From positions 62,001 through 126,000 of the forward strand of contig JACKPA010000005.1 in NCBI GenBank assembly GCA_024233865.1: a DNA stretch of 64,000 bases, in the 5' to 3' direction. Positions 51,314 to 60,138 of the stretch are shown here, in pieces. The notes below the pieces were generated by a model that had not been told where the DNA came from, searched no databases, and worked only from the letters and a program-made list of their open reading frames with translations. This DNA is from Leptospiraceae bacterium (GTDB taxonomy: Bacteria > Spirochaetota > Leptospiria > Leptospirales > Leptospiraceae). Each line of letters begins with the position of its first letter. Position 1 is the stretch's first letter. The translations under genes were made by a program, and so were the position numbers.

Positions 51314-52294
51314 TTATATTAAATCTTTCACTTCGTTCCTTTCTGAAACCAATTCATCGTGGGTTACTTTGAATTTTTCTTTTCCAAAGTCGTTTAAGGG
51401 TAGGTTTTTAACGATTTCCCAGTCAGTTCCGTTAGAACGAATCGGATAACCAAAAATCAAACCTTTTTCTGCACCATAACTTCCGTCTGAACAAACAGCA
51501 ACACTAAACCAGTCACCTGCCGGAGTAGAAGTTGTTAAATTCCTAACGGTATCAACTACAGCGTTGGCAGCACTTGCTGCACTAGAAGCACCTCTTGCTT
51601 GGATGATGGCAGCTCCCCGCTTTTGAACGGTTGAGATAAAATCACCTTTTAGCCATGCTTCGTCTTTTATAACTTCGTTTGCTGAAATACCGTCAATTTT
51701 TGCATTATAAAAATCAGGGTATTGAGTTGCAGAATGGTTTCCCCATATAGCTACGTTGGAAACTCTGTATACGGGAACACCAGATTTTTCAGCAAGCTGA
51801 GCTTTTGCCCGATTTTCATCTAACTTTGTGAGAGCAAACCAGCGATTGGAAGGGATGCCTTTTGCATTGTTCATGGCTATCAAGCAATTTGTATTACACG
51901 GATTTCCCACAACTAAGGTTCTAACGTCACTTGCTGCATTTACTTCAAGAGCTTTCCCTTGCTTTGTGAAAATACCACCGTTGATCTTTAATAAATCCCC
52001 TCTTTCCATACCAGCTTTTCTGGGAACAGAGCCTACCAATAAAGCCCAATTTACATCCTTAAAAGCAGCATCCAAACTAGAAGTTGTTGTTACCTTTTGC
52101 AATAAAGGAAACGCGCAGTCATCCAACTCCATAACCACACCTTTTAGAGCCGGTAGGGCTGGTTCTAATTCCAATAGTTGTAGCTCCACTGCTGTATCAG
52201 GACCAAACATCTGACCTGATGCTATTCTAAATAATAATGCGTAACCAATTTGCCCTGCGGCTCCGGTTACGGCTACCTTAACAGATTTATGCAT
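51314..52294 (-). CDS. mdh: malate dehydrogenase
   Basis: 326 residues. NAD loop is VTGAAGQIGYALLFRIA, substrate Arg pair is SVPRKAGMERGDLL, and the catalytic region is LTKLDENRAKAQLAEKSG and IWGNHSATQYPDF with the His. It matches the cytosolic-type MDH with a long C-terminus found in Leptospira and many proteobacteria. It turns malate to oxaloacetate in the TCA cycle. A strong AAGGAG is 6 bases from the ATG. It is the last of three minus-strand genes after the amidohydrolase and DsbA-like genes, the latter ending nine bases upstream. Confidence 0.97.
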   Translation of the reverse strand: MHKSVKVAVTGAAGQIGYALLFRIASGQMFGPDTAVELQLLELEPALPALKGVVMELDDCAFPLLQKVTTTSSLDAAFKDVNWALLVGSVPRKAGMERGDLLKINGGIFTKQGKALEVNAASDVRTLVVGNPCNTNCLIAMNNAKGIPSNRWFALTKLDENRAKAQLAEKSGVPVYRVSNVAIWGNHSATQYPDFYNAKIDGISANEVIKDEAWLKGDFISTVQKRGAAIIQARGASSAASAANAVVDTVRNLTTSTPAGDWFSVAVCSDGSYGAEKGLIFGYPIRSNGTDWEIVKNLPLNDFGKEKFKVTHDELVSERNEVKDLI

Positions 52295-52303
52295 ATATTC
52301 TCC

Positions 52304-53308
52304 TTACTTTTTTAATTCTTCTTCAATAATACTTTCAAAGGCTTCAATAGGTTGAGCACCTTCAACCGTTATCCCATTTATAAAAAACATAGGTGTTCCA
52401 TTCACTCCAACACTTTGCCCGTCAGCTATGTCTTTTTGAATTTCAGCCTGAATAGGAGCATCATTTTCTATACATTTATTGAATTTTTCCATATCCAAAC
52501 CGGCTTTTCCCGCAAGCTCAATCACATTTTCTTTTTCTAAACTACCGGAATGTTCAAAAATTATCTTGAAATATTCCCAGTATTTATTTTGAGGAATAGC
52601 ACAGTTGGCAGCAACATGAGCAAACATAGCATTGGGGTGAAAAGGAAGAGGATAATCTCTAAATACCCACCGAATTTTATCTTTATACTTTTCCCTTAAT
52701 TTTTGATTTACACCTTGACTTCTTTTGCAAAAGGGACAATCAAAATCGGAAAATTCAATAATCGTAATTTTTGCGTCTTTTGGACCGGTGCTTGGATTTC
52801 CGTTTTCAGCAACATTTATCCTTTCTTTTTTTATCTCTTCCATCTGGAAAGAAACTTTGAAGTCTTCTCTTAGCTTGTTTTTTGCAGTCTCTTTAAAACT
52901 TTCCTCTCTTTCCAAAGAAAGGTATTTTCTAATTTCCGGTTGAAGCTCTTCAAATGTTTTATCTTTTAGTTGCCCTTTATACCTGTCATAAAATTCTTGA
53001 ATGTCTTCTTTAGATGGCTCTTCTTTAGGCATACCCTTGGTTAAAACTTCCTCCGGTTTTATGTTTTGCTTTTTGGCTGCTTCTTCAATAATTTTTTTAT
53101 CAGCGAATTGGGAAAACACTTTTTTTAACTCGTTTAGTTGGCGTGCTTTGTATTTATTATAAACTTGTGGCATTTCCCTCTGAATATCTTCTTCAGTGTA
53201 TTTTTTTCCGTTGATTTCTACGTAGTTTTTTGCTTTTTGGCAATAGGTCGTAGTCAAGGAAAGAAGAAATAATAATGGAATTATCTTAAAATTAGAACAA
53301 TATTTCAT
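52304..53308 (-). CDS. DsbA-like thioredoxin-fold lipoprotein with N-terminal SurA-like helical domain
   Basis: 334 residues. A signal peptide ends in a lipobox-like TTTYCQK. Residues about 28-150 are charged helices resembling the SurA/PrsA N-domain (YVEINGKKYTEEDIQREMP start). Residues about 160-334 are DsbA-like: IIEFSDFDCPFCKRSQG with the C-P-F-C site, a helical insert, and the cis-Pro loop GVNGTPMFFINGITVEG. It is predicted to form or reshuffle disulfides in envelope proteins, perhaps holding clients with the N-domain. A DsbB partner is not visible here. Neighbours are mdh and an amidohydrolase. Confidence 0.88.
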   Translation of the reverse strand: MKYCSNFKIIPLLFLLSLTTTYCQKAKNYVEINGKKYTEEDIQREMPQVYNKYKARQLNELKKVFSQFADKKIIEEAAKKQNIKPEEVLTKGMPKEEPSKEDIQEFYDRYKGQLKDKTFEELQPEIRKYLSLEREESFKETAKNKLREDFKVSFQMEEIKKERINVAENGNPSTGPKDAKITIIEFSDFDCPFCKRSQGVNQKLREKYKDKIRWVFRDYPLPFHPNAMFAHVAANCAIPQNKYWEYFKIIFEHSGSLEKENVIELAGKAGLDMEKFNKCIENDAPIQAEIQKDIADGQSVGVNGTPMFFINGITVEGAQPIEAFESIIEEELKK

Positions 53309-53370
53309 AAAGTTTTGGTCTCCTAAAATACAAAATATGGATGGTTAATATAACGTCTACTAAAAACATT

Positions 53371-54612
53371 TTATTCTAATCCTGGGTTTTTCATAAAAAC
53401 AGAGGGTGATAGTTTTTGTTTTGTGGTAGGGTGTTTTAGGGTTCTTTTTAATACAAAATCAAAAAGTAACGGATTGTAATTATAAATTTCATTTAGGAAT
53501 TCTCGTTCATCCTCTGTAATAAAACCATCTTTAACCAAATCTTTGGTTCGTAAAATGGCATTAATAGCCGGCAAGGGATAATCGCTCCCATTTACAAGTC
53601 TTGGGTGTAAGTCAATTCTTTCGAGTATTGTTGCGATTGGAACAGGCAAGCGATTGAATTGAACCTGAGCGGAAATATCACCAAACAACAGTCCATTGTA
53701 TTTTTTTTCATCCATTAAACGCAAAAAAAGATCAAAGCAATTCACCATTTTATTGGATTCACCATCAATATCTATACATTTTCCCAGGCTTGCACAATGA
53801 GCCATAATCACCCGAATTCCCATACCTAAGGGTTTTCTAAAAAGCAGAGGATTTCCAAGCATTTGGTCTTCTTCAGCGTCTACCGCTTGCTCTTCTCCCG
53901 TATGAGTGAGCAATATCATGTTGTATTCTTTCATCTTTTGGTAAAACGGTTCTATCCAGACGCTTGAGGCATCGATTCCCATGGAATTTGGTAGCCACTT
54001 TATAAATTTTACTCCTGATTTTGCCCATTTTTCCAGTTCGGTTATGGCATCTTTCCTGTATGGATTTATGGAAATCATTGGTAAAAAATAGTCTGGATAT
54101 TTTTCGTAAATTTGGTAGATATAATCATTGGGAGCATAAAACTCTGTTTTTTCAAGGTTTACATTTCCTTCAATATCATAGTTTTTATCAAAACCCAAGA
54201 TTATAAATTTCCCATGGTTTTTGATCGAACCAACCAAGTCTGTCAACCGAGAAACGTATTCCTTATCCGCATTTTGTAAATCCACAACATTAGAAGCACT
54301 CAAATAAACGTTAAATTTGAATCGCTTGATAGGATGAAACCATGACTGCATTTCAGGATTAACAAAAGCACCGGAATCATTGGCTCCTAATCCGACAATG
54401 TGAACATGATAGTCCATTAAGTCTTTAGGCTCAATTTCTAGGTAAGCTTCTTGGATAAGCTTCTTTGCACCTTCCGATATATTGTTTTGTAATTCGTTTG
54501 GTTTGTATATGAAGGCTCCACCAATTTTGTGGATAAAAAGGCAAGAAGGAAGGAATAAAAATATTAGTAATATAAGATAAAATATTTTAGTGTTTCTTTT
54601 TTCCCTATTCAT
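53371..54612 (-). CDS. amidohydrolase-family (TIM-barrel) lipoprotein
   Basis: About 413 residues from ATG 54612 (another ATG at 54624). The N-terminus has a hydrophobic stretch and FLPSCLF, a lipobox, so it is probably anchored outside the inner membrane. Metal-site residues typical of amidohydrolase_2 members are MDYHVHIVG (H-x-H), ILLTHTGE, IMAHCAS and NGSDYPLP (Asp). Such enzymes cleave C-N, C-C or ester bonds; the substrate is unknown. An export signal is unusual for this mostly cytosolic family. It begins the unit with the DsbA-like gene and mdh. Confidence 0.8.
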   Translation of the reverse strand: MNREKRNTKIFYLILLIFLFLPSCLFIHKIGGAFIYKPNELQNNISEGAKKLIQEAYLEIEPKDLMDYHVHIVGLGANDSGAFVNPEMQSWFHPIKRFKFNVYLSASNVVDLQNADKEYVSRLTDLVGSIKNHGKFIILGFDKNYDIEGNVNLEKTEFYAPNDYIYQIYEKYPDYFLPMISINPYRKDAITELEKWAKSGVKFIKWLPNSMGIDASSVWIEPFYQKMKEYNMILLTHTGEEQAVDAEEDQMLGNPLLFRKPLGMGIRVIMAHCASLGKCIDIDGESNKMVNCFDLFLRLMDEKKYNGLLFGDISAQVQFNRLPVPIATILERIDLHPRLVNGSDYPLPAINAILRTKDLVKDGFITEDEREFLNEIYNYNPLLFDFVLKRTLKHPTTKQKLSPSVFMKNPGLE

Positions 54613-54738
54613 CAATAGTTCCAATAGTTGCCATCCTAAATTAATCTGATTATATGTATAAAGATTAAATAAAAATCAATAGATTTTTTTGAAGGAATTT
54701 CGGTATTGTTTAAGATTGATTCAAAAATGAGGTAGCAG

Positions 54739-55308
54739 ATGGTCGCCATTCATAAAAAAAAACATTCATTAACTTTAGAGGAATTTTTAGAGTTTCCAGA
54801 AACAAAACCCTATTGTGAATACATAAACGGAGGAATTGAAGAAAAATCCATGCCAAAAGGAGAGCATAGCATTATTCAAACAAATCTAGTTGCATACATC
54901 AACCAATTGGGAAAGCAAAATAAAACATTTTTGGCATTAACAGAATTACGCTGTACTTTTGGAGGTAGCTCAATTGTTCCGGACATAGCAGTTTTTGAAT
55001 GGAGCCGTCTACCAAAAACCCAAAATGGCAGGATTGCAAATAATTTTACCATCTATCCCGATTGGATAATTGAAATTCTTTCACCGGAACAATCTACCAA
55101 TAAAGTTATGAAAAAAATTCTTTTTTGTATAAAACAAGGTACAAAATTGGGATGGCTAATTGACTCTGAGGATGAATCAGTTATGATTTTTAAGCCTGAT
55201 CAGTTACCTGAAATTAAGTCAGAAAACGAAATTTTACCCGTATTGAAATATATCCAAGATTGGGGGTTATCAGTTTCAGAAATTTTTAATTGGTTAAATA
55301 TTGAGTGA
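54739..55308 (+). CDS. Uma2-family (DUF820) PD-(D/E)XK putative endonuclease
   Basis: 189 residues. The Uma2 pattern is clear: SLTLEEFLEFPETKPYCEYINGGIEEK at the start, then GSSIVPDIAVFEW (the V-P-D motif), PDWIIEILSPEQST (E-x-x-S) and GWLIDSEDESVMIF. Uma2 proteins are abundant in cyanobacteria and some spirochaetes; their role is unknown and their nuclease activity is inferred from the fold. The ATG has GAGGT upstream. It is alone, followed by palindromic repeats. It is the third PD-(D/E)XK-fold gene in the window, from a different family than the other two. Confidence 0.85.
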   Translation: MVAIHKKKHSLTLEEFLEFPETKPYCEYINGGIEEKSMPKGEHSIIQTNLVAYINQLGKQNKTFLALTELRCTFGGSSIVPDIAVFEWSRLPKTQNGRIANNFTIYPDWIIEILSPEQSTNKVMKKILFCIKQGTKLGWLIDSEDESVMIFKPDQLPEIKSENEILPVLKYIQDWGLSVSEIFNWLNIE

Positions 55309-55397
55309 TAAAGACTTTTTTAGAATTTGTTTTGGGTTTTTGTGAAGTGAAAATCTACTATAATGTGAGTTTGATGTAACATTTTTATTTCACCTAA

Positions 55398-55472
55398 AGG
55401 GCAACCACCGGGGGATTGCCCTACAAAGCCTGTGGTATTTTTGGGCGTAGGGGTGAACCCCTGTGTTCACCC
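55398..55472. repeat. palindromic intergenic repeat element (two stems)
   Basis: AGGGCAA (55398-55404) pairs with TTGCCCT (55416-55422), and GGGTGAAC (55451-55458) pairs with GTTCACCC (55465-55472). Each has a short loop and G/C-rich flanks, unlike the AT-rich surroundings. Such GGGTGAAC-type palindromes occur as dispersed repeats in many genomes. Copy number in this genome cannot be judged from one window. Confidence 0.55.
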
Positions 55473-55520
55473 TTCTTATTTTTATAACATTATTCCTTAC
55501 GTCGAACTCGTGTTACTATA

Positions 55521-55555
55521 ATTAGAGAGCAACCTTATGTAGGTTGCTCTCTAAT
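55521..55555. repeat. 14-bp perfect inverted repeat after the Fe-S oxidoreductase gene
   Basis: ATTAGAGAGCAACC (55521-55534) pairs with GGTTGCTCTCTAAT (55542-55555) around a 7-base loop. It lies 32 bases beyond the end of the minus-strand Fe-S gene, where a terminator is expected, but no T run follows on that strand. A smaller stem, TTGTTG with CAACAA, lies next to it at about 55561-55575. Confidence 0.6.
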
Positions 55556-55587
55556 TCCAATTGTTGAAACAACAATCTATAATCCAC

Positions 55588-57720
55588 TTATTTCAGATTG
55601 TCAGCAACTAGCTCAGCCAAATCTTTTACTTTTACAGTGTCTGTTTTTTCGAGATTTTTCACACCGTCTGACATCATGGTCATACAGAAAGGACATCCAA
55701 CGGCAATAGTAGTAGCACCCGTATCAACCAGTTGTTTGGTTCTTTTGTTGTTTACCCTTTCGCCTTCTTCTTCCATCCACATCTGGGCACCACCGGCACC
55801 GCAACACAATGATTTTGAGTGGTTATCAGAAGCTTCTTTGACTTCGCTTCCTGAAACCGCTTTCACAACATCTCTCGGATTATCATAGTTATCATTGTAT
55901 CTTCCGAGATAACAGGAGTCATGGTAGGTTATGTTTTTTAGCTCATCAGCAACTGCCACATCAATTTTTTTCTCTTTTAAGAGATAATTGATAAATTCCG
56001 AATGGTGGATAACTTCATAATTCCCGCCATATTGTGGGTATTCATTTTTTAACGTATTGAAACAGTGAGGACAGGTTGTAATGATTTTTTTAACATTGTA
56101 ATTGTTTAAAATTTCAATGTTATAGGTAGCTAAAGACCAGTATGTATATTCATTTCCACCTCTTCTCGCAGAATCACCCGTACACCTTTCTTCCGTTCCC
56201 AAAATACCAAAATTGATATTGGCTTTTTTTAGAATTTTAGTAAACGCCTGGGCAACCTTAACGTTTCTATCGTCAAAAGCTCCGGCACATCCAACCCAAT
56301 AGAGATAATCCACATTGGAATCATCTGCCATTAATTTGATATCTAGACCTTGAGCCCAATCAGCTCTCTTGTCATAACCGATTCCCCAAGGATTTGCTCG
56401 ACCATCATTTCCGATATTGTCTAGAGCCAACCTAAGTTCTTTTGGAATAGAACCGGGTAATTCCGAAAAGGATAAATATCTTCTCATTTCTATAATGGCT
56501 GAAACTTGGTTGTTACCAACAGGGCAAGCTTCTACACAAGCATAACAAGTTGTACAAGCCCATAATTCTTCGGAAGTGATTACATTGTCCACAGCCGGAT
56601 CGTGTTTACCAAGTAAAACTACGTCTGTTTCCAATTCGGCAAGTGCCGCATCAATTGTTTCCGGTGTAGCATCAGGCTCTTTTTCAGCTTTTGCTTTTGC
56701 TTCCAGATAGACTGGCATTTTTTCCATCATGGCGTGTTTTAAATTTACAATAATCGCTTTAGGGTTTAATGCTTTTCCGGTTCGGTTGGCAGGGCATTGC
56801 ACTTGGCACCTTCCACATTCAATACAAGCAAGACCATCTAATAAATTCGGCCATGGGAAATCTTGGATTTTGTTTACTCCAAAAGTTCCTTCAAAAGTCT
56901 CAAAATCCACTTCCATTTTGGAGATAGCACCTTTAGGTGTATCTGTAACAAGGAAAAAGTTGATAGGAGCATAAATTAAGTGTCCGTGCTTGGACGTTGG
57001 GACATAAACCATAAAAGAAAATACGGTAAGGATGTGAACCCACCATAAAACTTTAAAAGCTATATCAGCACTTTCCCCTGTAACGCCGATTCCAGACCAA
57101 ATAGAAGCAACAATGGTCGATATTGGATTAATGTGACCGGCTTCGTAGTAGTGATTGTCCGGAACAAACTTTGCACCGGCACCCAATATGGTTGAAATCA
57201 TCAATAAGGAAATCATGAAAATTACAATGGCTGAAGCAGTGGAAGGTATATCCAAGCCTTTTGCCTTTTTTACCCATCTTCTCCAAGCAAAGTAGATTAG
57301 TCCGGTTAAAACCAAAAATGAAAAAATTTGTACAATATTTTCATAGAAGTTGTCTAGGCTTTGATTGAGAAATCCTAGAATGGAAAATTGGTAAGGGTCA
57401 TCTAGTCCCCATCCAAAAATTCCGGCAATTATTTGGTTTGTTGTATGAAGCATGTATACCAAGAAGCCGGCAAAAATAAAAATGTGCATGATTCCGCGCA
57501 GCGGTTCTTTCATCAACTTCTTTTGGAGTACTACGTTTGTTACAAACGTCTTCAAACGATACGATAGGTTCGGATGCTTTTTAAAGTCTTCCGTACCTCT
57601 GGCATCTTTACCGGAAAAAACTAATTTTAGTCTGTAAAGAACGGCTTTAACAAAAATAACGTTAGCCGCTATAAAAAAGACTATAAATAAAATATGAAAC
57701 AGGATTCTTGGGAAGTCCAC
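55588..57720 (-). CDS. membrane-bound Fe-S oxidoreductase (HdrD/GlpC-like, NarI-like b-type module)
   Basis: 710 residues, GTG start with AGAGGG upstream. Residues about 1-260 have six membrane segments with His residues (VYMLHTTNQ, LWWVHILTV), like the NarI b-haem subunit. Two [4Fe-4S] motifs follow: CIECGRCQVQCPANRTGK and CTTCYACVEACPVGNNQ. The C-terminal half has two CCG domains (WVGCAGAFD and CCGAGGAQMWM), the HdrD/GlpC cysteine-rich fold. It should pass electrons between a soluble partner (ETF, lactate or glycerol-3-phosphate enzymes) and quinone. Similar ETF-linked proteins sit by etfAB elsewhere; no etf gene is in the window. Confidence 0.9.
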   Translation of the reverse strand: MDFPRILFHILFIVFFIAANVIFVKAVLYRLKLVFSGKDARGTEDFKKHPNLSYRLKTFVTNVVLQKKLMKEPLRGIMHIFIFAGFLVYMLHTTNQIIAGIFGWGLDDPYQFSILGFLNQSLDNFYENIVQIFSFLVLTGLIYFAWRRWVKKAKGLDIPSTASAIVIFMISLLMISTILGAGAKFVPDNHYYEAGHINPISTIVASIWSGIGVTGESADIAFKVLWWVHILTVFSFMVYVPTSKHGHLIYAPINFFLVTDTPKGAISKMEVDFETFEGTFGVNKIQDFPWPNLLDGLACIECGRCQVQCPANRTGKALNPKAIIVNLKHAMMEKMPVYLEAKAKAEKEPDATPETIDAALAELETDVVLLGKHDPAVDNVITSEELWACTTCYACVEACPVGNNQVSAIIEMRRYLSFSELPGSIPKELRLALDNIGNDGRANPWGIGYDKRADWAQGLDIKLMADDSNVDYLYWVGCAGAFDDRNVKVAQAFTKILKKANINFGILGTEERCTGDSARRGGNEYTYWSLATYNIEILNNYNVKKIITTCPHCFNTLKNEYPQYGGNYEVIHHSEFINYLLKEKKIDVAVADELKNITYHDSCYLGRYNDNYDNPRDVVKAVSGSEVKEASDNHSKSLCCGAGGAQMWMEEEGERVNNKRTKQLVDTGATTIAVGCPFCMTMMSDGVKNLEKTDTVKVKDLAELVADNLK

Positions 57721-57932
57721 AATTGTTACCCTCTTTGTAAAAGTCTATATTTTAACAATTCGGGCTAAGGATACAAATGAGGAATAAACCATCTGAGTAA
57801 TCAAGGGATGATTATCCATGACATTCCTTATCCCAAACTCAGGTTATATAACCATAAAAATTTAAGAAAGCTATAAGTCAAAGGTTTTTAAAAAAAATAC
57901 TTTTGGTTTCATGTAGAAACCTAACCCCCTTT

Positions 57933-57976
57933 CCCCCTTCCCTAATTCGCCTGCTTGGACATTGCAGGGAAGGGGG
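57933..57976. repeat. 11-bp G/C-rich inverted repeat downstream of the topoisomerase operon
   Basis: CCCCCTTCCCT (57933-57943) pairs perfectly with AGGGAAGGGGG (57966-57976), loop 22 bases. It lies 15 bases past the minus-strand topoisomerase gene and is preceded by AACCTAACCCCC. It looks like a dispersed palindromic repeat used as a stop signal. The rest of this 270-base gap shows nothing else. Confidence 0.55.
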
Positions 57977-57990
57977 AATAACCTATCATT

Positions 57991-60135
57991 TTAGTCTTCA
58001 ATAACAGCCATTTTATATTCTGAGATTGCTTCCCGTCTTTTGTCAGCAAAGTCTTTGTGAAACCAGAGGTTTTGGTATTTATCAGCCTCCTTTTTGCTGT
58101 TGAGTGTAATTTTGGTCATACACTCGTCCACAGCAAATTTCATTGCTTCTTTACCGGTTTCCCCCAATCCTTTGTTTCTCTTTTTGCGAACCATGTCTCC
58201 ACCATTCTTCTTTAGTTTTTCAATCAATTGGTCGTATTCCTTGTCATCCACACAAAAAATGGTTTCCTTTTTACCGTCTTTCCACTTCACGTCCACTTCA
58301 TACAAAGGAGCAGAAGATATATGTATGACACCCATATTGAATAGTTCGGGCCAATACTCATAAAAAAAGGATAACATAAGGGAACGAATCGCATATCCGT
58401 CAAAGTCAGCATCTGTAATAATGCTCACTTTTTCATAATTGATTTCAGACATGTCTTTCACTTTGTCATTTAAAGGCAGTCCGACAATGGCAACGATATT
58501 TTTTAGTTCTTCATTTTGCAGGGCTTTGGCAAGGTTCATCCCTTTGCAGTTCATTGGTTTTCCACGAAGCGGGAACAAACCGTGCAATTTTGGATTTCTT
58601 GCTGGTCTTAATCCGGCAATGGCAGAATCTCCTTCTGCAATAAATAATACTCGCCCCGCATCATTTGGCTTGCCTGTCGGAGGCATGAGTTTTGGGATGT
58701 TATTTTTGGAAGCTTTTCTTAGACCTTTTTGAGCATCTTCCAATTCTTTCATCTGAGTTCGTTTTTCCATTTGGAGCTTAACTTCATCCAAAAGAGATGT
58801 CTTTTTTAGCATTTTTTCCAGGTTTTTATCAACGGCTTTTCGGATGTCTTCGTTTAGATCATTTATTAAATAAGATTTATCTTGAGATTTGAATCTTGGA
58901 TTTAAGATTCTTAAGTTTATGTACATGTGGAAACAATTTCTTACGTCATTTCTGGTGCATTGGGTTTTTAGTCTTTTTTCCAGAGCTTGGATTTGGCTTT
59001 TTTTCCGAACTTCGTCACAAATTCTGTTTTCCAAATACTCAATGGCTGAACCACCTTGTTCGGCAAAGTTTGAATTCACCCAAGATAGAGTTTTGTTTTG
59101 ACCGAGTACTATGTAGTTATCCAGAGCAATTTGATTTGGTGATTTTGGATCGCTGTAATCCATTTTATAGTAGGTTAAATCGGAATTTTGAAATATTTCC
59201 TCCATTCCTTTTTTGAACTTATACTTCTCTGTTTTTTTATTGTAAGCAAACTGAACTTCCAAACCCGGATTGGTCATGGCAAGGTCTTGTAGATATTGAT
59301 TTAAAAGCTCAACATTAAAACTAACATCCAGATTATTGAAATACTGTGGATCCAATTCAAATTCTATAATAGTTCCATGTGTTTTGGTTTTGGAAGGTTG
59401 GACGGATTCAATCATAAAATTCTTTTCCATTGTAGGAAGGAGTTTGGCATACTGCTCTACTGTCAATAAAGGACAGTCCTTGAAAGTCCCATGCTCATCA
59501 AAATAAAGCATGATTCTTGATAATTCATCTTTGCTATATTTGAAAGTCTTTAAAAGTTTTTTTACATCGTCTCCGATAGTAAACATCTTTTTATAGATGT
59601 ATCCGTCATTTTCCGTTTCTACTCGAAAATAGGTCGAGACCATTCTTACCAAAGATATACCAACTCCGTTTTGTCCGGCAACATGGTCTTCTTTAAGTTG
59701 ATCGTCAAAGTTTTCTCCATACATCAAATGCAAAAAAACTCCTTCGGCATTTTTGGCTGGGATTCCTCTTCCATTGTCTTCAATGGTAATCCTTTTCCGA
59801 TTGTTGGACAAAGAGACGATCAATTTGGACATTTTCTCTCTCGTAGAAATGGCTTTATCATTTTGATTCTTTCTAAATTCATCCACACAGTTCATACAAG
59901 CTTCATCCAAACATTTTAACTTGGCTGGTATATCTTCTATCTCTTGATGATAGATGCCGTATTTATTGTTTCCGTCTTTGGAAAAGAAATGGTGCTCAAA
60001 CGTAGACATAGAGTTTTGCCCTAGCCACATACCAGTTCTCATTCTAACGTGTTCTACATTTGATAATTTCCTAAAATTTCTTTGTGAACCAGTAGTTTTG
60101 GTGATAGAACTACTTTCTTTCATTTTTGTTCCCAT
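57991..60135 (-). CDS. type IIA DNA topoisomerase, ATPase/TOPRIM subunit (divergent ParE/GyrB-like)
   Basis: 714 residues (ATG 60135, or 60123). The start LSNVEHVRMRTGMWLG matches the topo II ATPase entry. ATP site: ITIEDNGRGIP and VAGQNGVGISL. TOPRIM: LFIAEGDSAIAGL, FPLRGKPMN and IITDADFDGYAIRSLML with the metal Asp pair. It differs from bacterial GyrB/ParE: the metal motif reads D-A-D-F-D-G-Y rather than D-A-D-V-D-G-S-H, and RTGMWLG replaces RPGMYIG. These traits point to a T4 gp39- or eukaryote-like branch. It follows the A subunit by 3 bases. Confidence 0.85.
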   Translation of the reverse strand: MGTKMKESSSITKTTGSQRNFRKLSNVEHVRMRTGMWLGQNSMSTFEHHFFSKDGNNKYGIYHQEIEDIPAKLKCLDEACMNCVDEFRKNQNDKAISTREKMSKLIVSLSNNRKRITIEDNGRGIPAKNAEGVFLHLMYGENFDDQLKEDHVAGQNGVGISLVRMVSTYFRVETENDGYIYKKMFTIGDDVKKLLKTFKYSKDELSRIMLYFDEHGTFKDCPLLTVEQYAKLLPTMEKNFMIESVQPSKTKTHGTIIEFELDPQYFNNLDVSFNVELLNQYLQDLAMTNPGLEVQFAYNKKTEKYKFKKGMEEIFQNSDLTYYKMDYSDPKSPNQIALDNYIVLGQNKTLSWVNSNFAEQGGSAIEYLENRICDEVRKKSQIQALEKRLKTQCTRNDVRNCFHMYINLRILNPRFKSQDKSYLINDLNEDIRKAVDKNLEKMLKKTSLLDEVKLQMEKRTQMKELEDAQKGLRKASKNNIPKLMPPTGKPNDAGRVLFIAEGDSAIAGLRPARNPKLHGLFPLRGKPMNCKGMNLAKALQNEELKNIVAIVGLPLNDKVKDMSEINYEKVSIITDADFDGYAIRSLMLSFFYEYWPELFNMGVIHISSAPLYEVDVKWKDGKKETIFCVDDKEYDQLIEKLKKNGGDMVRKKRNKGLGETGKEAMKFAVDECMTKITLNSKKEADKYQNLWFHKDFADKRREAISEYKMAVIED

Positions 60136-60138
60136 CCT

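Noticed and set aside
58094..58732. Plus-strand frames opposite the topoisomerase B gene
   Set aside because: They are shadows of a well-supported gene; composition and lack of ribosome sites argue against coding.
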